Of a stretch of DNA of 64,000 nucleotides, positions 46,153 to 54,990 are shown piece after piece. The notes beneath the pieces were generated by a model. That model had not been told where the DNA came from. It saw only the letters and a program-made list of their open reading frames with translations, and searched no databases. The translations under genes and the position numbers were made by a program. The stretch comes from Amycolatopsis nalaikhensis. GTDB lineage: Bacteria; Actinomycetota; Actinomycetes; Mycobacteriales; Pseudonocardiaceae. Where the stretch lies: assembly GCF_030264295.1 (NCBI RefSeq), contig NZ_CP127173.1, forward strand, positions 6,207,501-6,271,500, in the 5' to 3' direction. Positions within the stretch are counted from its first letter, which is position 1, and each line of letters opens with the position of its first letter.

Positions 46153-46975
46153 TCAGCCCAGCCGCTTGTCCCAGTCCTCAAACGCCGCCACCAGATCCTC
46201 CGGCGCCCCGCTCTCCCGCAACCGCCGCGTCTCGACCGCGATGTAGTGGCGGTACAACGGAATCAACCCGGCCGCCAGCTCGGGCCGTGCCTCGTCCGGG
46301 TCCAGCGGGTGACCCGCCCGGACCCGTTCCGCCAACCGGACCAGTGACCCCGCCGGGAAGCTCCGGCTGGGCCAGGTACCACTCGATCGCCTCGTCGTTG
46401 TTCGCCGCGCGGCCCGATTCCGTCGTTCCCGAGTACAGGAAGCGGACCGGGAACAGCACCGCTTTCGTGAACCACACCTTGTCGGCCAGGAGGCGGCGCG
46501 GCTCGTGGAACTCGGCCGTCACCTCCTCGGCCGCCAGCACCGCGATCGCGAACCGGGCGCTCTCCAGCAGCATCTCCGCCGCGGCCGGGCGGGCGATCTC
46601 CGCCAGCACGTCCTCGCCGAGCAGGACGCGGCCGTGGTCGGCCAGCTGCAGGCGGTCCTGCGCCGGGAAGCGGCCGTCGTCGCGGCCTTCGCGCAACGCC
46701 GGCAACGACGCCCAGAACACCGAAAGCTTGCGGTGCAACGGACTCCGCTCCTGGAGCTCCTCCGTCGTCTTCGCCACCGCGGCCCGGTCCGGCTCCCGGA
46801 CGTCGGTCAGCACCAGGGCCAGGTCGATGTCGCTCGCCGCCGGGGAGTAGCCGCCGTAGGACAGGCTGCCCAGCAGGTACGCGCCGATCAGGCGCTCTCC
46901 CAACGCTTCCCGGTAGGACTCGGCGGCTTCGGCCGCGATCGCGCGGGCCGCGGTGGCCGGTTCGGTGGTGGTCAT
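46153..46975 (-). CDS. Minimal nucleotidyltransferase-like protein, frameshifted near 46356
   Basis: ATG 46975 opens MTTTEPATAARAIAAEAAESY. The polymerase-beta-type motif GAYLLGSLSYGGYSPAASDIDLAL near residue 30 marks a nucleotidyltransferase similar to aminoglycoside adenylyltransferases. The frame fails after LAQPELP near 46356, where one extra C/G shifts it. In the next frame SLVRLAERVRAGHPLDPDEAR continues to a proper end (EDWDKRLG) at 46153. Removing one base gives 822 bases, 274 codons. It overlaps the haem-oxygenase-like gene by ATGA, so it is the last gene of that operon. Substrate unknown; antibiotic inactivation or metabolite tailoring are both possible. Confidence 0.7.
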
Positions 46976-47601
46976 GCGGCCACCGTATCGCGGCGGGCGC
47001 ACTCGGCGATGCGGTCGGAAACCACGCCGATCACCTGCCACGCGCGGTCCAGCACCGTGACCACGCCGTCGACCGTCCAGTCTTCGCGCCGCCGCAGCAG
47101 TTCGTAGCCCATCTCGAGGTGCTCGACGTCGGCTTCGTCGTGCAGCCCGAAGTACTCGTCGTCGGGGAACGCGCGGGTGCCGGCCTGGCTGAAGACCAGG
47201 CTGCCCGCCTCGAGGGCCAGGTGCGCCAGCACCGCGCGCTGCACGCCGGGCAGGGTCGAGAACTGGTCGACGAACCACGCCGCGCCCGCTTCGATCACCG
47301 GGTCCCACACCAGTTCCCGGTCGTCCGCGCGGCTGCGGGCGAGGATCTTGTCGTGCCCGATCTCCTCCTGCTGGTGCTCCAGGGCGAGCGCGCGCAGTTC
47401 GGGGTCGCTCTCGGAGACGACGCGGGCGCTGATCATCCGCTGGAACGCGTTCGACCACGGCTGCAGGTACGTGAGCACGGCTTTCTTCGTTTCGGCCGAC
47501 GTGCTTTCGTCGGTCAGCAGCCGGATCAGCTCCGACGACTCGTACTCCCGCTGCCGCCGCTCGTTGTGGCGGGCGATGCGCTCGACGTCCTGCTGGGTCA
47601 C
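46972..47601 (-). CDS. Haem-oxygenase-like diiron (HDO/TENA-type) protein
   Basis: 209 residues from GTG 47601 behind a GAGGAG site. It is all-helical, with candidate metal ligands in EHQQEEIGHDKIL (Glu, His), ALEAGSLVF (Glu) and HDEADVEHLEMG (Asp/Glu, His), the pattern of haem-oxygenase-like diiron oxidases. Family members carry out oxidations in natural-product pathways. It lies between the prenyltransferase (48 bases upstream) and the nucleotidyltransferase (ATGA overlap), so the three genes form one transcript. Confidence 0.75.
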   Translation of the reverse strand: MTQQDVERIARHNERRQREYESSELIRLLTDESTSAETKKAVLTYLQPWSNAFQRMISARVVSESDPELRALALEHQQEEIGHDKILARSRADDRELVWDPVIEAGAAWFVDQFSTLPGVQRAVLAHLALEAGSLVFSQAGTRAFPDDEYFGLHDEADVEHLEMGYELLRRREDWTVDGVVTVLDRAWQVIGVVSDRIAECARRDTVAA

Positions 47602-47649
47602 GGTCGGCTCCTCACAGTGTGCTGCACGAGATCATCTTTCCCGGAAAAG

Positions 47650-48744
47650 CTACGCAAGATCAACAGGCGAAAGCGGCGGTGGCGGAGGGTAGACGGGGAA
47701 CCGGAAGTAGGTGGTGACGTCGCCGGCCCGGCCGGCCGCGCGGTAGCTCACCAGCTCCAGCAGGCCCCGGCTTTCGCTCAGCGGCCCGGGCGCCAGCGAG
47801 GCGGCCAACGTGCGGAAACGGCCCGGATCGACGCCTTCGCGCAGCAGCAGCGTGGCGGTGCGTTCGACGGCTTCCCGGTCGTCACCGGCCAAATCGGGCA
47901 GCCGCAGGTACGTCGTGGACTCGGCGGCGCGGTCCAGTCCGGACCGGAACGCCAGGCAGGTCAAGGCCGCTTCGCCGGCGTCGGTGCGGGTGCCGGCCAA
48001 CGTCCGGTACGCCGCTGCCGCCCGGTCGGGGTCGTGTCGCGACGCGACAGCGGCGACGCGGTTCACCGAGGTCAGGTCGGCGCCGTGGTTGCGGTAGTAG
48101 ACCTTGACGCGGGCCGCCGCCTCGTCGGCGAGGTCCACCGCGAAGAACTCGATTTCCCGTTCGCCGTCGACGGTTTCGACGCGACGGCGGGCGTCGTCCC
48201 ACGCCGTGGACATGCCGAGCCGGGCCATCGCCTCGGCGACGGCTTGCTCGCGTTGGGCGTGTGGCCAGGGATAAAGCCCGAAGTAGCTCTTGTGGACGAC
48301 GTCCGACGGCGGCCGCCACGCCATCGAATGCCACAGCGGCGCCGGGGACGGCCGGCCCGTCCGCGGGGTGAACGTCTCGTGCACGCGTTCCAGCCTGCGC
48401 GTGCCGAAACCGCTGTCACCAGGCGGGATGACGTCGTGGCCGAGGCTGTCGAACAGCACCCGCAGCTCCGGGTGCCGTCCGGACCAGTTCACCGACATCT
48501 CGGCCGGGAACCCGTCCCCCGCCACATAGGACGGCTCGGCGGGGGAGGGGCCGATCCGCTCGTGCGCCCACGGTGGCAGCAACGCCCGGAGTGCCCTGGT
48601 CGTCCGCACCGACTGCTCCACCGGAACGTCGAGGGACTCACAGGCGGTGGACCACAACCCACACAGGAAGTCACCGAGCAGACGCCCGGTGGCCGGATAG
48701 TTTTCCCTTATATATTCAGGAAAGTCCGGCGCGCGACTGGTCAC
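47650..48744 (-). CDS. DMATS-like aromatic prenyltransferase
   Basis: 364 residues from GTG 48744; a TAGCAT box about 8 bases upstream suggests a leaderless mRNA. Family-like segments are MSVNWSGRHPELRVLFDSLG near the N-terminus, VVHKSYFGLYP with the basic diphosphate-binding Lys, ARVKVYYRNHGAD, STTYLRLPDL and TTYFRFPVYPPPPP. These resemble bacterial indole/tryptophan prenyltransferases with the ABBA barrel. The product would be a prenylated aromatic compound, probably indolic. It is the first gene of a three-gene operon with the diiron protein and the nucleotidyltransferase. The assignment rests on motif resemblance only. Confidence 0.65.
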   Translation of the reverse strand: MTSRAPDFPEYIRENYPATGRLLGDFLCGLWSTACESLDVPVEQSVRTTRALRALLPPWAHERIGPSPAEPSYVAGDGFPAEMSVNWSGRHPELRVLFDSLGHDVIPPGDSGFGTRRLERVHETFTPRTGRPSPAPLWHSMAWRPPSDVVHKSYFGLYPWPHAQREQAVAEAMARLGMSTAWDDARRRVETVDGEREIEFFAVDLADEAAARVKVYYRNHGADLTSVNRVAAVASRHDPDRAAAAYRTLAGTRTDAGEAALTCLAFRSGLDRAAESTTYLRLPDLAGDDREAVERTATLLLREGVDPGRFRTLAASLAPGPLSESRGLLELVSYRAAGRAGDVTTYFRFPVYPPPPPLSPVDLA

Positions 48745-48905
48745 GAGCGGATGCTATCAGTTTGATGCTTGCTCAACTAAAAGTCTGCACCCGGGTGGTC
48801 CAACCAATTGCGCCATGTGGGTTCGCCGCCGTCCAGGGTGGACACGGAGGGACACATCGGACGGTTTCCGTGTCCAGACCGGACATCGACCGGACAACGC
48901 CGACG

Positions 48906-49496
48906 TCAGACGTGTGCGGGCACCACCGTCATCGCGTGCTTGACGAGCCGGATCAGCGCGAGCTTGCTCGAGTCCCTGTCACGCGCGTCACACATGACGA
49001 TCGGGACCCGGTCCGGGACGACGAGGGCCTCCCGGATCTCGTCGGCGGTGTAGCGCGGCGCGTTGTCGAAGCAGTTCACCGCGACGACGAACGGGATCTT
49101 CCGCCGCTCGAAGAAGTCGATCGCCGCGAAGCTCGTCTCCAGGCGCCGGGTGTCGACCAGCACGATCGTCCCGATCGCCCCGCGCGCCAGGTCATCCCAC
49201 ATGAACCAGAAGCGCGCCTGGCCCGGCGTCCCGAACAGGTACAGCACGTGCCGCGGCGAGATCGTGATCCGGCCGAAGTCGAGCGCGACCGTCGTCGTGG
49301 TCTTGCGCTCCACCCCGGACAGGTCGTCGATCCCGGCGCTCGCCTCGGTGAGCACCTCTTCGGTGGTCAGCGGCGGGATCTCGCTCACCGAACCGACCAT
49401 GGTGGTCTTGCCGGCGCCGAACCCGCCGGCGACGATGATCTTGACCGGCGTGGGGACCAGGTCGGTCCCCGTCCCGTCAGTACTTGATGAGGCCAT
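48906..49496 (-). CDS. Conservon small GTPase (CvnD-like)
   Basis: 196 residues from ATG 49496. The Ras-like P-loop GGFGAGKTTMV lies near residue 24, TTTTVALDFGRI in the switch region, GTPGQARFWFMWDDL as G3 and VAVNCFD as the G4-like segment. It is the fourth conservon gene, acting as a membrane-associated switch downstream of the sensor kinase. It overlaps the DUF742 gene by 20 bases. Confidence 0.93.
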   Translation of the reverse strand: MASSSTDGTGTDLVPTPVKIIVAGGFGAGKTTMVGSVSEIPPLTTEEVLTEASAGIDDLSGVERKTTTTVALDFGRITISPRHVLYLFGTPGQARFWFMWDDLARGAIGTIVLVDTRRLETSFAAIDFFERRKIPFVVAVNCFDNAPRYTADEIREALVVPDRVPIVMCDARDRDSSKLALIRLVKHAMTVVPAHV

Positions 49497-49848
49497 CGAG
49501 AACCGCCTGGAGTGTTTCGAGGTCCGGCGACGCCGCCGGGTGGTGGGCAGGGGAGCGCGTGATGACGAGCCCGCGTTCGATCAGGTCGCCGACGAGCACG
49601 CGCACGACGCCCAGCGGGATCTTCACGTAGACCGCGATCTCGGCGACGGACACCGGGCGGCGGCACAGCTGCACGATCGCCTGGTGCTCCGGGCCCAGCC
49701 CGGCCGGCTCCTGTTCCGAGCGCAGGGTCATCACCTGCGTGGACAGGTCGAGCCGCGCGGTGTCGGCCGGCGTGCGGCCACTGGTGATCGTGTACGGCCG
49801 GACCAGCGGCCCGGCGGCTTCGTCATACCAGCCGTCGTCCCCGCTCAC
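49477..49848 (-). CDS. DUF742 protein (CvnC-like)
   Basis: 123 residues from GTG 49848, overlapping the roadblock gene stop by GTGA. The segments GPLVRPYTITSGRT and PVSVAEIAVYVKIPLGVVRVLVGDLIERGLV (a winged-helix-like fold) are typical of DUF742 proteins in conservons. It has no known enzymatic role and probably links the GTPase to its partners. Confidence 0.93.
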   Translation of the reverse strand: MSGDDGWYDEAAGPLVRPYTITSGRTPADTARLDLSTQVMTLRSEQEPAGLGPEHQAIVQLCRRPVSVAEIAVYVKIPLGVVRVLVGDLIERGLVITRSPAHHPAASPDLETLQAVLDGLIKY

Positions 49849-50270
49849 GTGGCCTCCCGCAGGATCTGCGCCGCCTCGCGCGGTGCCGACACCATGTAGT
49901 CGCCGACCCGCTTGACCAGGCGGCTCATCTCGTAGGCGATCATCTCGACATCGACGTCGTCGGCGGCCAGCACGGCGAGGCAGGCGCCCTGGCCCGCCGC
50001 GGAGACGAACAGGTAGCCGCGCTCCATCTCGATCATGTTCTGGAGCACCGGGCCGCGGTTGAACTGCTTGCTCACCCCCTTGGCGAGGCTCTGCAAGCTG
50101 GAGGCGATGGCCGACAGCTGGTCGGAGTCGTCCTTGCTCATGCCCGCTGATTTGCCGATCAGCAGGCCGTCGGCGGACAGCACGACGGCGTTCTGCGCCC
50201 CGACCACGCGGTTCACCACGTCGTCGAGGAGCCAGTTGAGATCGGGTTTGGGGTTCCCGTACTCGTTCAT
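49845..50270 (-). CDS. Roadblock/LC7 protein (CvnB-like)
   Basis: 141 residues from ATG 50270. Roadblock/LC7 fold with LNWLLDDVVNRVVGAQNAVVLSADGLLIGKSAG and GYLFVSAAGQGACLAVLAADDVDVEMIAYEMSRLV. In conservons this subunit regulates the GTPase, probably as a GAP-like partner. It has 54 bases between it and the kinase gene and overlaps DUF742. Confidence 0.94.
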   Translation of the reverse strand: MNEYGNPKPDLNWLLDDVVNRVVGAQNAVVLSADGLLIGKSAGMSKDDSDQLSAIASSLQSLAKGVSKQFNRGPVLQNMIEMERGYLFVSAAGQGACLAVLAADDVDVEMIAYEMSRLVKRVGDYMVSAPREAAQILREAT

Positions 50271-50324
50271 TTCGACGTCAGACCTTGACTTTCCTGTGTG
50301 GACTTTCCTGAGTGCTGCCGCGGA

Positions 50325-52724
50325 CTACGCGTCGTCCGGCCCGCCGCGCCCCCGGCGGGTGCCCTTGTGGAAGGCCGCGAGCGTGCGCGCGGTGCCTTCC
50401 CCCGGCGCGACGACGTCGTCGCTGTCGTCGGGTTCGTTCTCGAGCTGGGCGACGAGGTTCTGCTGCGGTTCGCGCCGCGGCAGCCGCGGCCGGTCGTCGG
50501 TGGGCCGCTCGGCCGCGGGCGGCTCGGCGGCCGGCACCGGTTCGGTGACCGCCGGCGGCGCGGCGGGTGCGGCGTCGGGCGGGGTGAGCGCGCGTGCCGG
50601 GTACGGCCTCGGCTTCGCGTCTCGCTTCATCGGGATCTGGCCGGTGAACGAGCTGGGCGTGTCCATGGAACCGTTCGAGCTTTCTGCTGCCTTCGGCGCG
50701 GGCGCGCCCACCGGGGCGAGGACCGCCGTGGTCTCCGCCGGGGAGGACTCCGGCTCCTCGGCCGGGGTGCCCTGCTGCCCGGCCAGGTGCTGGGACGGGA
50801 TCAGCACGGTGGCCCGCAGGCCGCCGTAGCGCGACGGGTCGAAGGTGACGGTCATGCCGAGCTTCGCCGCCAGCCGCGCGACCACGAACAGGCCGAGGCT
50901 GGAGTCGGCCCGCAGGGCCATCGCGTCGAACTCGGGCGCCTCGGCCATCATCGCGTTGGCCCACTCGCGGACGCCGTCCTTCATGCCGAGCCCCTGGTCC
51001 GACACGTCGACGACGACCCCGCGCGCCACCAGGCGGCTGGTGACCTCGACGGGCGAGCCGGGCGGCGAGAACGACGTCGCGTTGTCGACGAGCTCGGCGA
51101 CGAGGTGGATCGTGTCGGCCACGGCGGAGCCGACGATGGCGACGTCGGCGACCTGCTCGACCTGGACCCGCGCGTACTGCTCGGTTTCCGAGACGGCGGC
51201 CCGCAGGACCTCCATCAGGGCGACCGGCTTGCGCCAGCGGCGGCCCGGCTGCTTCCCGCCGAGGATGATGAGGTTCTCGGTGGTGCGGCGCGCGCGGGCG
51301 GCGAGGTGGTCGAGCTGGAACAGCGCGGCCAGCTGCGTCGAGTCGTCCTCGCGGCTTTCCATCTCGTCGAGGATCTGCAGCTGCTGGTGGACCAGCACCT
51401 GGTTGCGGTGCGCGATGCCGAGGAACACGTTGTGCACACCGCTGCGGGCCTTGGCCTCGCTCGCCGCGGCGTTGACGGCGGTCAGCTGGGCGGTGTTGAA
51501 GGCCTCGGCCACCTGCCCGATCTCGTCGCGGCCGTGGTCGAGCTGCGGGAGCTCTTCCTTCAGGTCGACGGGTTCGCCGTTCTTCAGCCGCTCCACGATG
51601 TTCGGCAGCCGGTTGCGGGCGAGGTCGAGCGAGTCGTTGCGCAGCCGAGCGAGGCGCGTCATCAGGGCGCGGTCGACGAGCGAGCGGGACACCCGGACCG
51701 CGACGATGATCGCCGCCAGCGACGCGAGGAGCGCCAGGATGCTGCCGATGATGACGTTGCGCAGCTGGGCGTCACCGGAGTCGATCGCGGCGGCGGAAAC
51801 CTTGTCCGCCTGGGTGATCGCGAGGTCGTTGAGGCCCTGGGCGACCTGGGTCGTCGCGTTGAGCCAGTCCGTTTCGGACACCGGCACGCTGTTCTGCTCG
51901 CTCGGCGACCACGGCCCGTGCTTGACGATGGCCTGTTCGGCGGTGGCCAGCTGCTGCCAGGCGGTGCTCTTGGTCAGCGCCTGGTACTTGTCGCGGACGC
52001 TCGCGTCGAGGAACGGCTCGATGTTCGTCAGCTGCGTCCGGTAGGACCCGGAAAGCTGCGCGAACTGGGCGAAGTCGTCGGGCGCGAAGGTGCCGGCGGA
52101 GAAGGCCGTCGACACGAGCGACGTCTCGCGCGACATCGCGTCCCCGGCGCGGAACACCGAGGTCGCGGTGATGCCACCGGTGGCCGCCTCGGCGTCGGGC
52201 ACGATGCGGGCCTGGGTGTCGAAGAGGTTGGACGCGGTGTCCATCACGCCGTTGTAGTAGCTGTTGACCTGCGCGCGGTCGATGCTGCGGAAGCTGATCT
52301 GCGAGCGCAGCACGGGCAGCTGGTCGAACTGCGACTTCAGGGCGTTGACCTTGGAGGCGATCTCGTCCGGCGCGTTGGAGATCGTCGCGTCGAAGGCGTC
52401 CTTCAGCGTGCCGAGCTTTTCGTCGGTCGCTTTCTGCTGCTGCTGGAGCCGTCCCGGGCCGAGCGCGGGGTCGTCCAGGTACTGCAGGGCGGTCTGGCGT
52501 TCCTTCTGGAACTCGGCGAGCGCGGTGGCGGCGGGGATCGACACCTCGCGCACGGACGCGGCGACCAGCCGGACGTAGACGCCGTTGAAGAGGAAGTAGG
52601 AGGAGACCGCGATCCACAGCACCAGCAGCGTCACGCTGGGAATGAGAACGGTCCTGGTCAGCCTTTTGCGGATCGACTTGTCGTACGGCTTGTCCGACTC
52701 GTCCTTGTCGTCTTTGTTCAGCAC
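50325..52724 (-). CDS. Nitrate/nitrite-sensing-type histidine kinase-like protein (CvnA-like)
   Basis: About 799 residues from GTG 52724; GTG 52790 is an alternative, and neither has a clear ribosome site. A membrane helix (VLIPSVTLLVLWIAVSSYFLF) is followed by a ~300-residue extracytoplasmic sensor of NIT type, a second helix (IIGSILALLASLAAIIVAVRV), HAMP, a coiled segment (ILDEMESREDDSTQLAALFQLDHLAARARRTTENL) and an ATPase domain (LVAELVDNATSFSPPGSPV; DQGLGMKDG; SSLGLFVVARLAAKLG). A ~180-residue Pro/Ala-rich tail ends the protein. It is the first gene of the conservon; no P450 gene follows, as some conservons have. Confidence 0.9.
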   Translation of the reverse strand: MLNKDDKDESDKPYDKSIRKRLTRTVLIPSVTLLVLWIAVSSYFLFNGVYVRLVAASVREVSIPAATALAEFQKERQTALQYLDDPALGPGRLQQQQKATDEKLGTLKDAFDATISNAPDEIASKVNALKSQFDQLPVLRSQISFRSIDRAQVNSYYNGVMDTASNLFDTQARIVPDAEAATGGITATSVFRAGDAMSRETSLVSTAFSAGTFAPDDFAQFAQLSGSYRTQLTNIEPFLDASVRDKYQALTKSTAWQQLATAEQAIVKHGPWSPSEQNSVPVSETDWLNATTQVAQGLNDLAITQADKVSAAAIDSGDAQLRNVIIGSILALLASLAAIIVAVRVSRSLVDRALMTRLARLRNDSLDLARNRLPNIVERLKNGEPVDLKEELPQLDHGRDEIGQVAEAFNTAQLTAVNAAASEAKARSGVHNVFLGIAHRNQVLVHQQLQILDEMESREDDSTQLAALFQLDHLAARARRTTENLIILGGKQPGRRWRKPVALMEVLRAAVSETEQYARVQVEQVADVAIVGSAVADTIHLVAELVDNATSFSPPGSPVEVTSRLVARGVVVDVSDQGLGMKDGVREWANAMMAEAPEFDAMALRADSSLGLFVVARLAAKLGMTVTFDPSRYGGLRATVLIPSQHLAGQQGTPAEEPESSPAETTAVLAPVGAPAPKAAESSNGSMDTPSSFTGQIPMKRDAKPRPYPARALTPPDAAPAAPPAVTEPVPAAEPPAAERPTDDRPRLPRREPQQNLVAQLENEPDDSDDVVAPGEGTARTLAAFHKGTRRGRGGPDDA

Positions 52725-53049
52725 GGCGGTATCACGAACTCCAGAGTGACGGTCGGCGAAGAATGGGGACCCGGACGGGGAAGCGGACACGACGATGGGA
52801 CACAGGGGCCGCCGTCACCCGTCTTCGCCTCACCCTCCGTGTTGCCGCGGAATCGATCAGGGCCGTTTTTTACCACGAACCCTGGGGGCGCGGTGGTGCT
52901 GACCCGCCCCGCGGACGGGTGTCCGCCGGGCGCCGAACACCGTTTACCGAGTGCGTCCGGGCGACTACCGGTATTTCCTCTGGTAACGGCGCCGGGCGGC
53001 ATTTTCCGTTCTTGCACACTGGGCCGAACGGGTGAAAGTGAATTCGCCC

Positions 53050-53230
53050 GACCCGACGCGCCGTAGCCCGCGAACCTGCTGCCGCGCCCCGCTTCCGCCC
53101 CGCCGCGTGGCGCCTCGCGAACCCGCCGCGGCGCCCGCTTCCAACCCGGCGTGCCGTAGTCCGCGCACCCGCCGCCGCGCCGACTTCCGCGTCAGCAGGG
53201 CGTGGCCCGCCAACCCGCCACCGCCCACTC
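53050..53230. repeat. Four imperfect GC-rich tandem repeats
   Basis: The 674 bases between the conservon and alkB carry no convincing gene. From about 53050 to 53230 a block of roughly 45-55 bases recurs about four times in degenerate form, each with an ACC(C)GCCGC-type core followed by an (A/G)CTTCC-type end, near 53075, 53125, 53180 and 53210. The 5' part (52725-53040) shows nothing recognisable. Confidence 0.4.
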
Positions 53231-53232
53231 CC

Positions 53233-53321
53233 AAGCGCCCCAATGTGGCCTTCGGTGCGTCAGACGCACCGAAGGCCGCCTTGGGTGCATCAGACGCAAC
53301 CAAGGCCACCTTGGGGCGCTT
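53233..53321. repeat. Composite hairpin: outer stem enclosing two inner hairpins
   Basis: The outer arms AAGCGCCCCAATGTGGCCTT (53233-53252) and its complement at 53302-53321 match at 19 of 20 bases. Inside are a perfect 14-bp hairpin (53247-53260 with 53264-53277, loop CAG) and a second imperfect one centred on GCATCAGACGCA. Both inner loops contain TCAGACGCA. It could act as a terminator or insulating element ahead of alkB, or be a dispersed intergenic palindrome. Confidence 0.65.
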
Positions 53322-53337
53322 TACAACAGACCGGCTC

Positions 53338-53367
53338 TTGTCAATCACGCTGTACATCAACTATCGT
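53338..53367 (+). promoter_or_regulatory. alkB promoter
   Basis: TTGTCA (53338-53343), 18 bases, then TATCGT (53362-53367), about 31 bases before the alkB start. The surrounding bases (TACAACAGA, CTTGTCA, GCTGTACA, TCTGTAAA) are relatively AT-rich and contain TGTA/TACA half-sites. These could be bound by the TetR regulator encoded at the end of the operon. Confidence 0.6.
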
Positions 53368-53398
53368 TCTGTAAACCCAGCCAACGGAGGAGGGTGTG

Positions 53399-54802
53399 AT
53401 GAGCGAAGCGACCCCGGTGGTGCCCGCCGGTTCGACCGAGCTGTGGCGCGACCGCAAGCGGTACCTGTGGCTGATCGGACTGGTGGTGCCGTCACTGGCG
53501 TTCCTCGCCATCGGGCTGCGCGCGGCCACCGGCTGGGGTGGGTGGTTCTGGATCGGGCCCGTCGTGATCCTCGTGATCGTTCCCGTCATCGACCTCGTCG
53601 CCGGGCTCGACCGCAGCAACCCGCCCGACGACGTGATCGAACGGCTGGAGAAAGACCGCTACTACCGCTGGATCACCTTCGCCTTCCTGCCCGTGCAGTA
53701 CGTCGGCTTCGTCGCCGCGTTCTGGCTGATCGCGCGGGGTGATCTGTCCGTTGTGGACAAGGTCGGGCTGGCCATCTCCATCGGGTGCATCGGCGGTATC
53801 GGCATCAACACCGCGCACGAGCTGGGGCACAAGAAGGAGAGCCACGAGCGCTGGCTGTCGAAGATCGCGCTGGCGCAGAGCTTCTACGGCCACTTCTACA
53901 TCGAGCACAACCGCGGCCACCACGTCCGCGTCGCGACGCCGGAGGACCCCGCGAGCAGCCGCGTCGGCGAGAGCTTCTACCGCTTCTGGCCGCGGACCGT
54001 CTTCGGTTCGCTGAAGTCCGCGTGGCGGCTGGAGCGCAAGCGCTACGCCCGGCGGGACCGCCACCCCTTCCGCCTCGGCAACGACGTCCTCAACGCCTGG
54101 CTGATGTCGGCCGTGCTGTGGGCCGCGATGATCGCGTGGCTCGGCGTCGGCATCCTGCCCTACCTGGTGATCCAGGCCGTGATCGGCTTTTCGCTGCTGG
54201 AGGTCGTCAACTACATGGAGCACTACGGCATGCTGCGGCAGCAGGTGGGCACGCCGGACCGCCGCCGCTACGAGCGCGTGGACCCCAGCCATTCCTGGAA
54301 CTCCAACAACATCGCCACGAACGTGCTGCTCTACCACCTGCAGCGGCACAGCGACCACCACGCCAACCCGACCCGCCGCTACCAGACCCTGCGCGACTTC
54401 GCCGAGTCCCCGGTGCTGCCCACCGGCTACGCGGGGATGATCGTGCTGGCGTTGGTCCCGCCGCTGTGGCGCCGGGTGATGGACCCGCGCGTGCTCGCCC
54501 ACTTCGACGGCGACATCTCGCGCGCCAACATCCACCCCGCCAAGCGCGCGAAAGTCCTCGCGCGGTATGGAACCCGCGTCACGGCCGCGGCCGTCGAGGA
54601 GCGCGCCGACACGCACGGCGACGCGACCGAAGGCGGCATGTGCCCGGGCTGCGGCTACGTCTACGACGAGAAGCTCGGCGACCCGCGCGAAGGCTTCCCG
54701 GCCGGTACGCCGTGGTCGGCGATCCCGGACTCCTGGTGCTGCCCGGACTGCGGCGTGCGCGAGAAGGTCGACTTCGTCGCGCCGGGACGGGTGGGTGCGT
54801 GA
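53399..54802 (+). CDS. alkB: Alkane 1-monooxygenase fused to a C-terminal rubredoxin
   Basis: 467 residues; ATG 53399 follows GGAGGAGGG. Six membrane helices and the histidine boxes of a non-haem diiron hydroxylase are present: HELGHKK (near residue 140), EHNRGHHVR, then NYMEHYG and LQRHSDHHANP. A rubredoxin domain begins near residue 415 with CPGCGYVYD and CCPDCG. The enzyme inserts oxygen into terminal carbons of medium-chain alkanes; the fused rubredoxin supplies electrons directly. Such fusions are known in some actinomycetes. It overlaps the ferredoxin gene by one base (TGATG) and begins a four-gene operon with the reductase and TetR. Confidence 0.95.
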   Translation: MSEATPVVPAGSTELWRDRKRYLWLIGLVVPSLAFLAIGLRAATGWGGWFWIGPVVILVIVPVIDLVAGLDRSNPPDDVIERLEKDRYYRWITFAFLPVQYVGFVAAFWLIARGDLSVVDKVGLAISIGCIGGIGINTAHELGHKKESHERWLSKIALAQSFYGHFYIEHNRGHHVRVATPEDPASSRVGESFYRFWPRTVFGSLKSAWRLERKRYARRDRHPFRLGNDVLNAWLMSAVLWAAMIAWLGVGILPYLVIQAVIGFSLLEVVNYMEHYGMLRQQVGTPDRRRYERVDPSHSWNSNNIATNVLLYHLQRHSDHHANPTRRYQTLRDFAESPVLPTGYAGMIVLALVPPLWRRVMDPRVLAHFDGDISRANIHPAKRAKVLARYGTRVTAAAVEERADTHGDATEGGMCPGCGYVYDEKLGDPREGFPAGTPWSAIPDSWCCPDCGVREKVDFVAPGRVGA

Positions 54803-54990
54803 TGCGGATCGAAGCGGACCGCGGCAAGTGCGACGGCCTGGGCATGTGCGAGGCGATGGCGCCCGACTTCTTCGAGGTCGGGGAGGACGGCACCGTCGTG
54901 GTCCTCGACGAGCGGCCCGGCGAAGACCACCGGCAGGACGTCGCCGCGGCGGTCGACGCCTGTCCCGTACTGGCCTTGAAGCTGCTGTGA
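54802..54990 (+). CDS. Small 3Fe-4S-type ferredoxin
   Basis: 62 residues. Cysteines occur as CDGLGMC near the start and DACPVLAL near the end, with Ala in place of a fourth ligand (CEAMAPDFF), the pattern of 3Fe-4S ferredoxins that usually serve P450 enzymes. It is coupled to alkB (TGATG) and to the reductase (GTGA). It may replace or supplement a second rubredoxin in the alkane-oxidation electron chain; that is inferred. Confidence 0.9.
   Translation: MRIEADRGKCDGLGMCEAMAPDFFEVGEDGTVVVLDERPGEDHRQDVAAAVDACPVLALKLL

Noticed and set aside
50298..53066. 922-residue plus-strand frame over the conservon kinase
   Set aside because: Antisense shadow of the conservon kinase gene, rich in GRGRR-type strings without domains.
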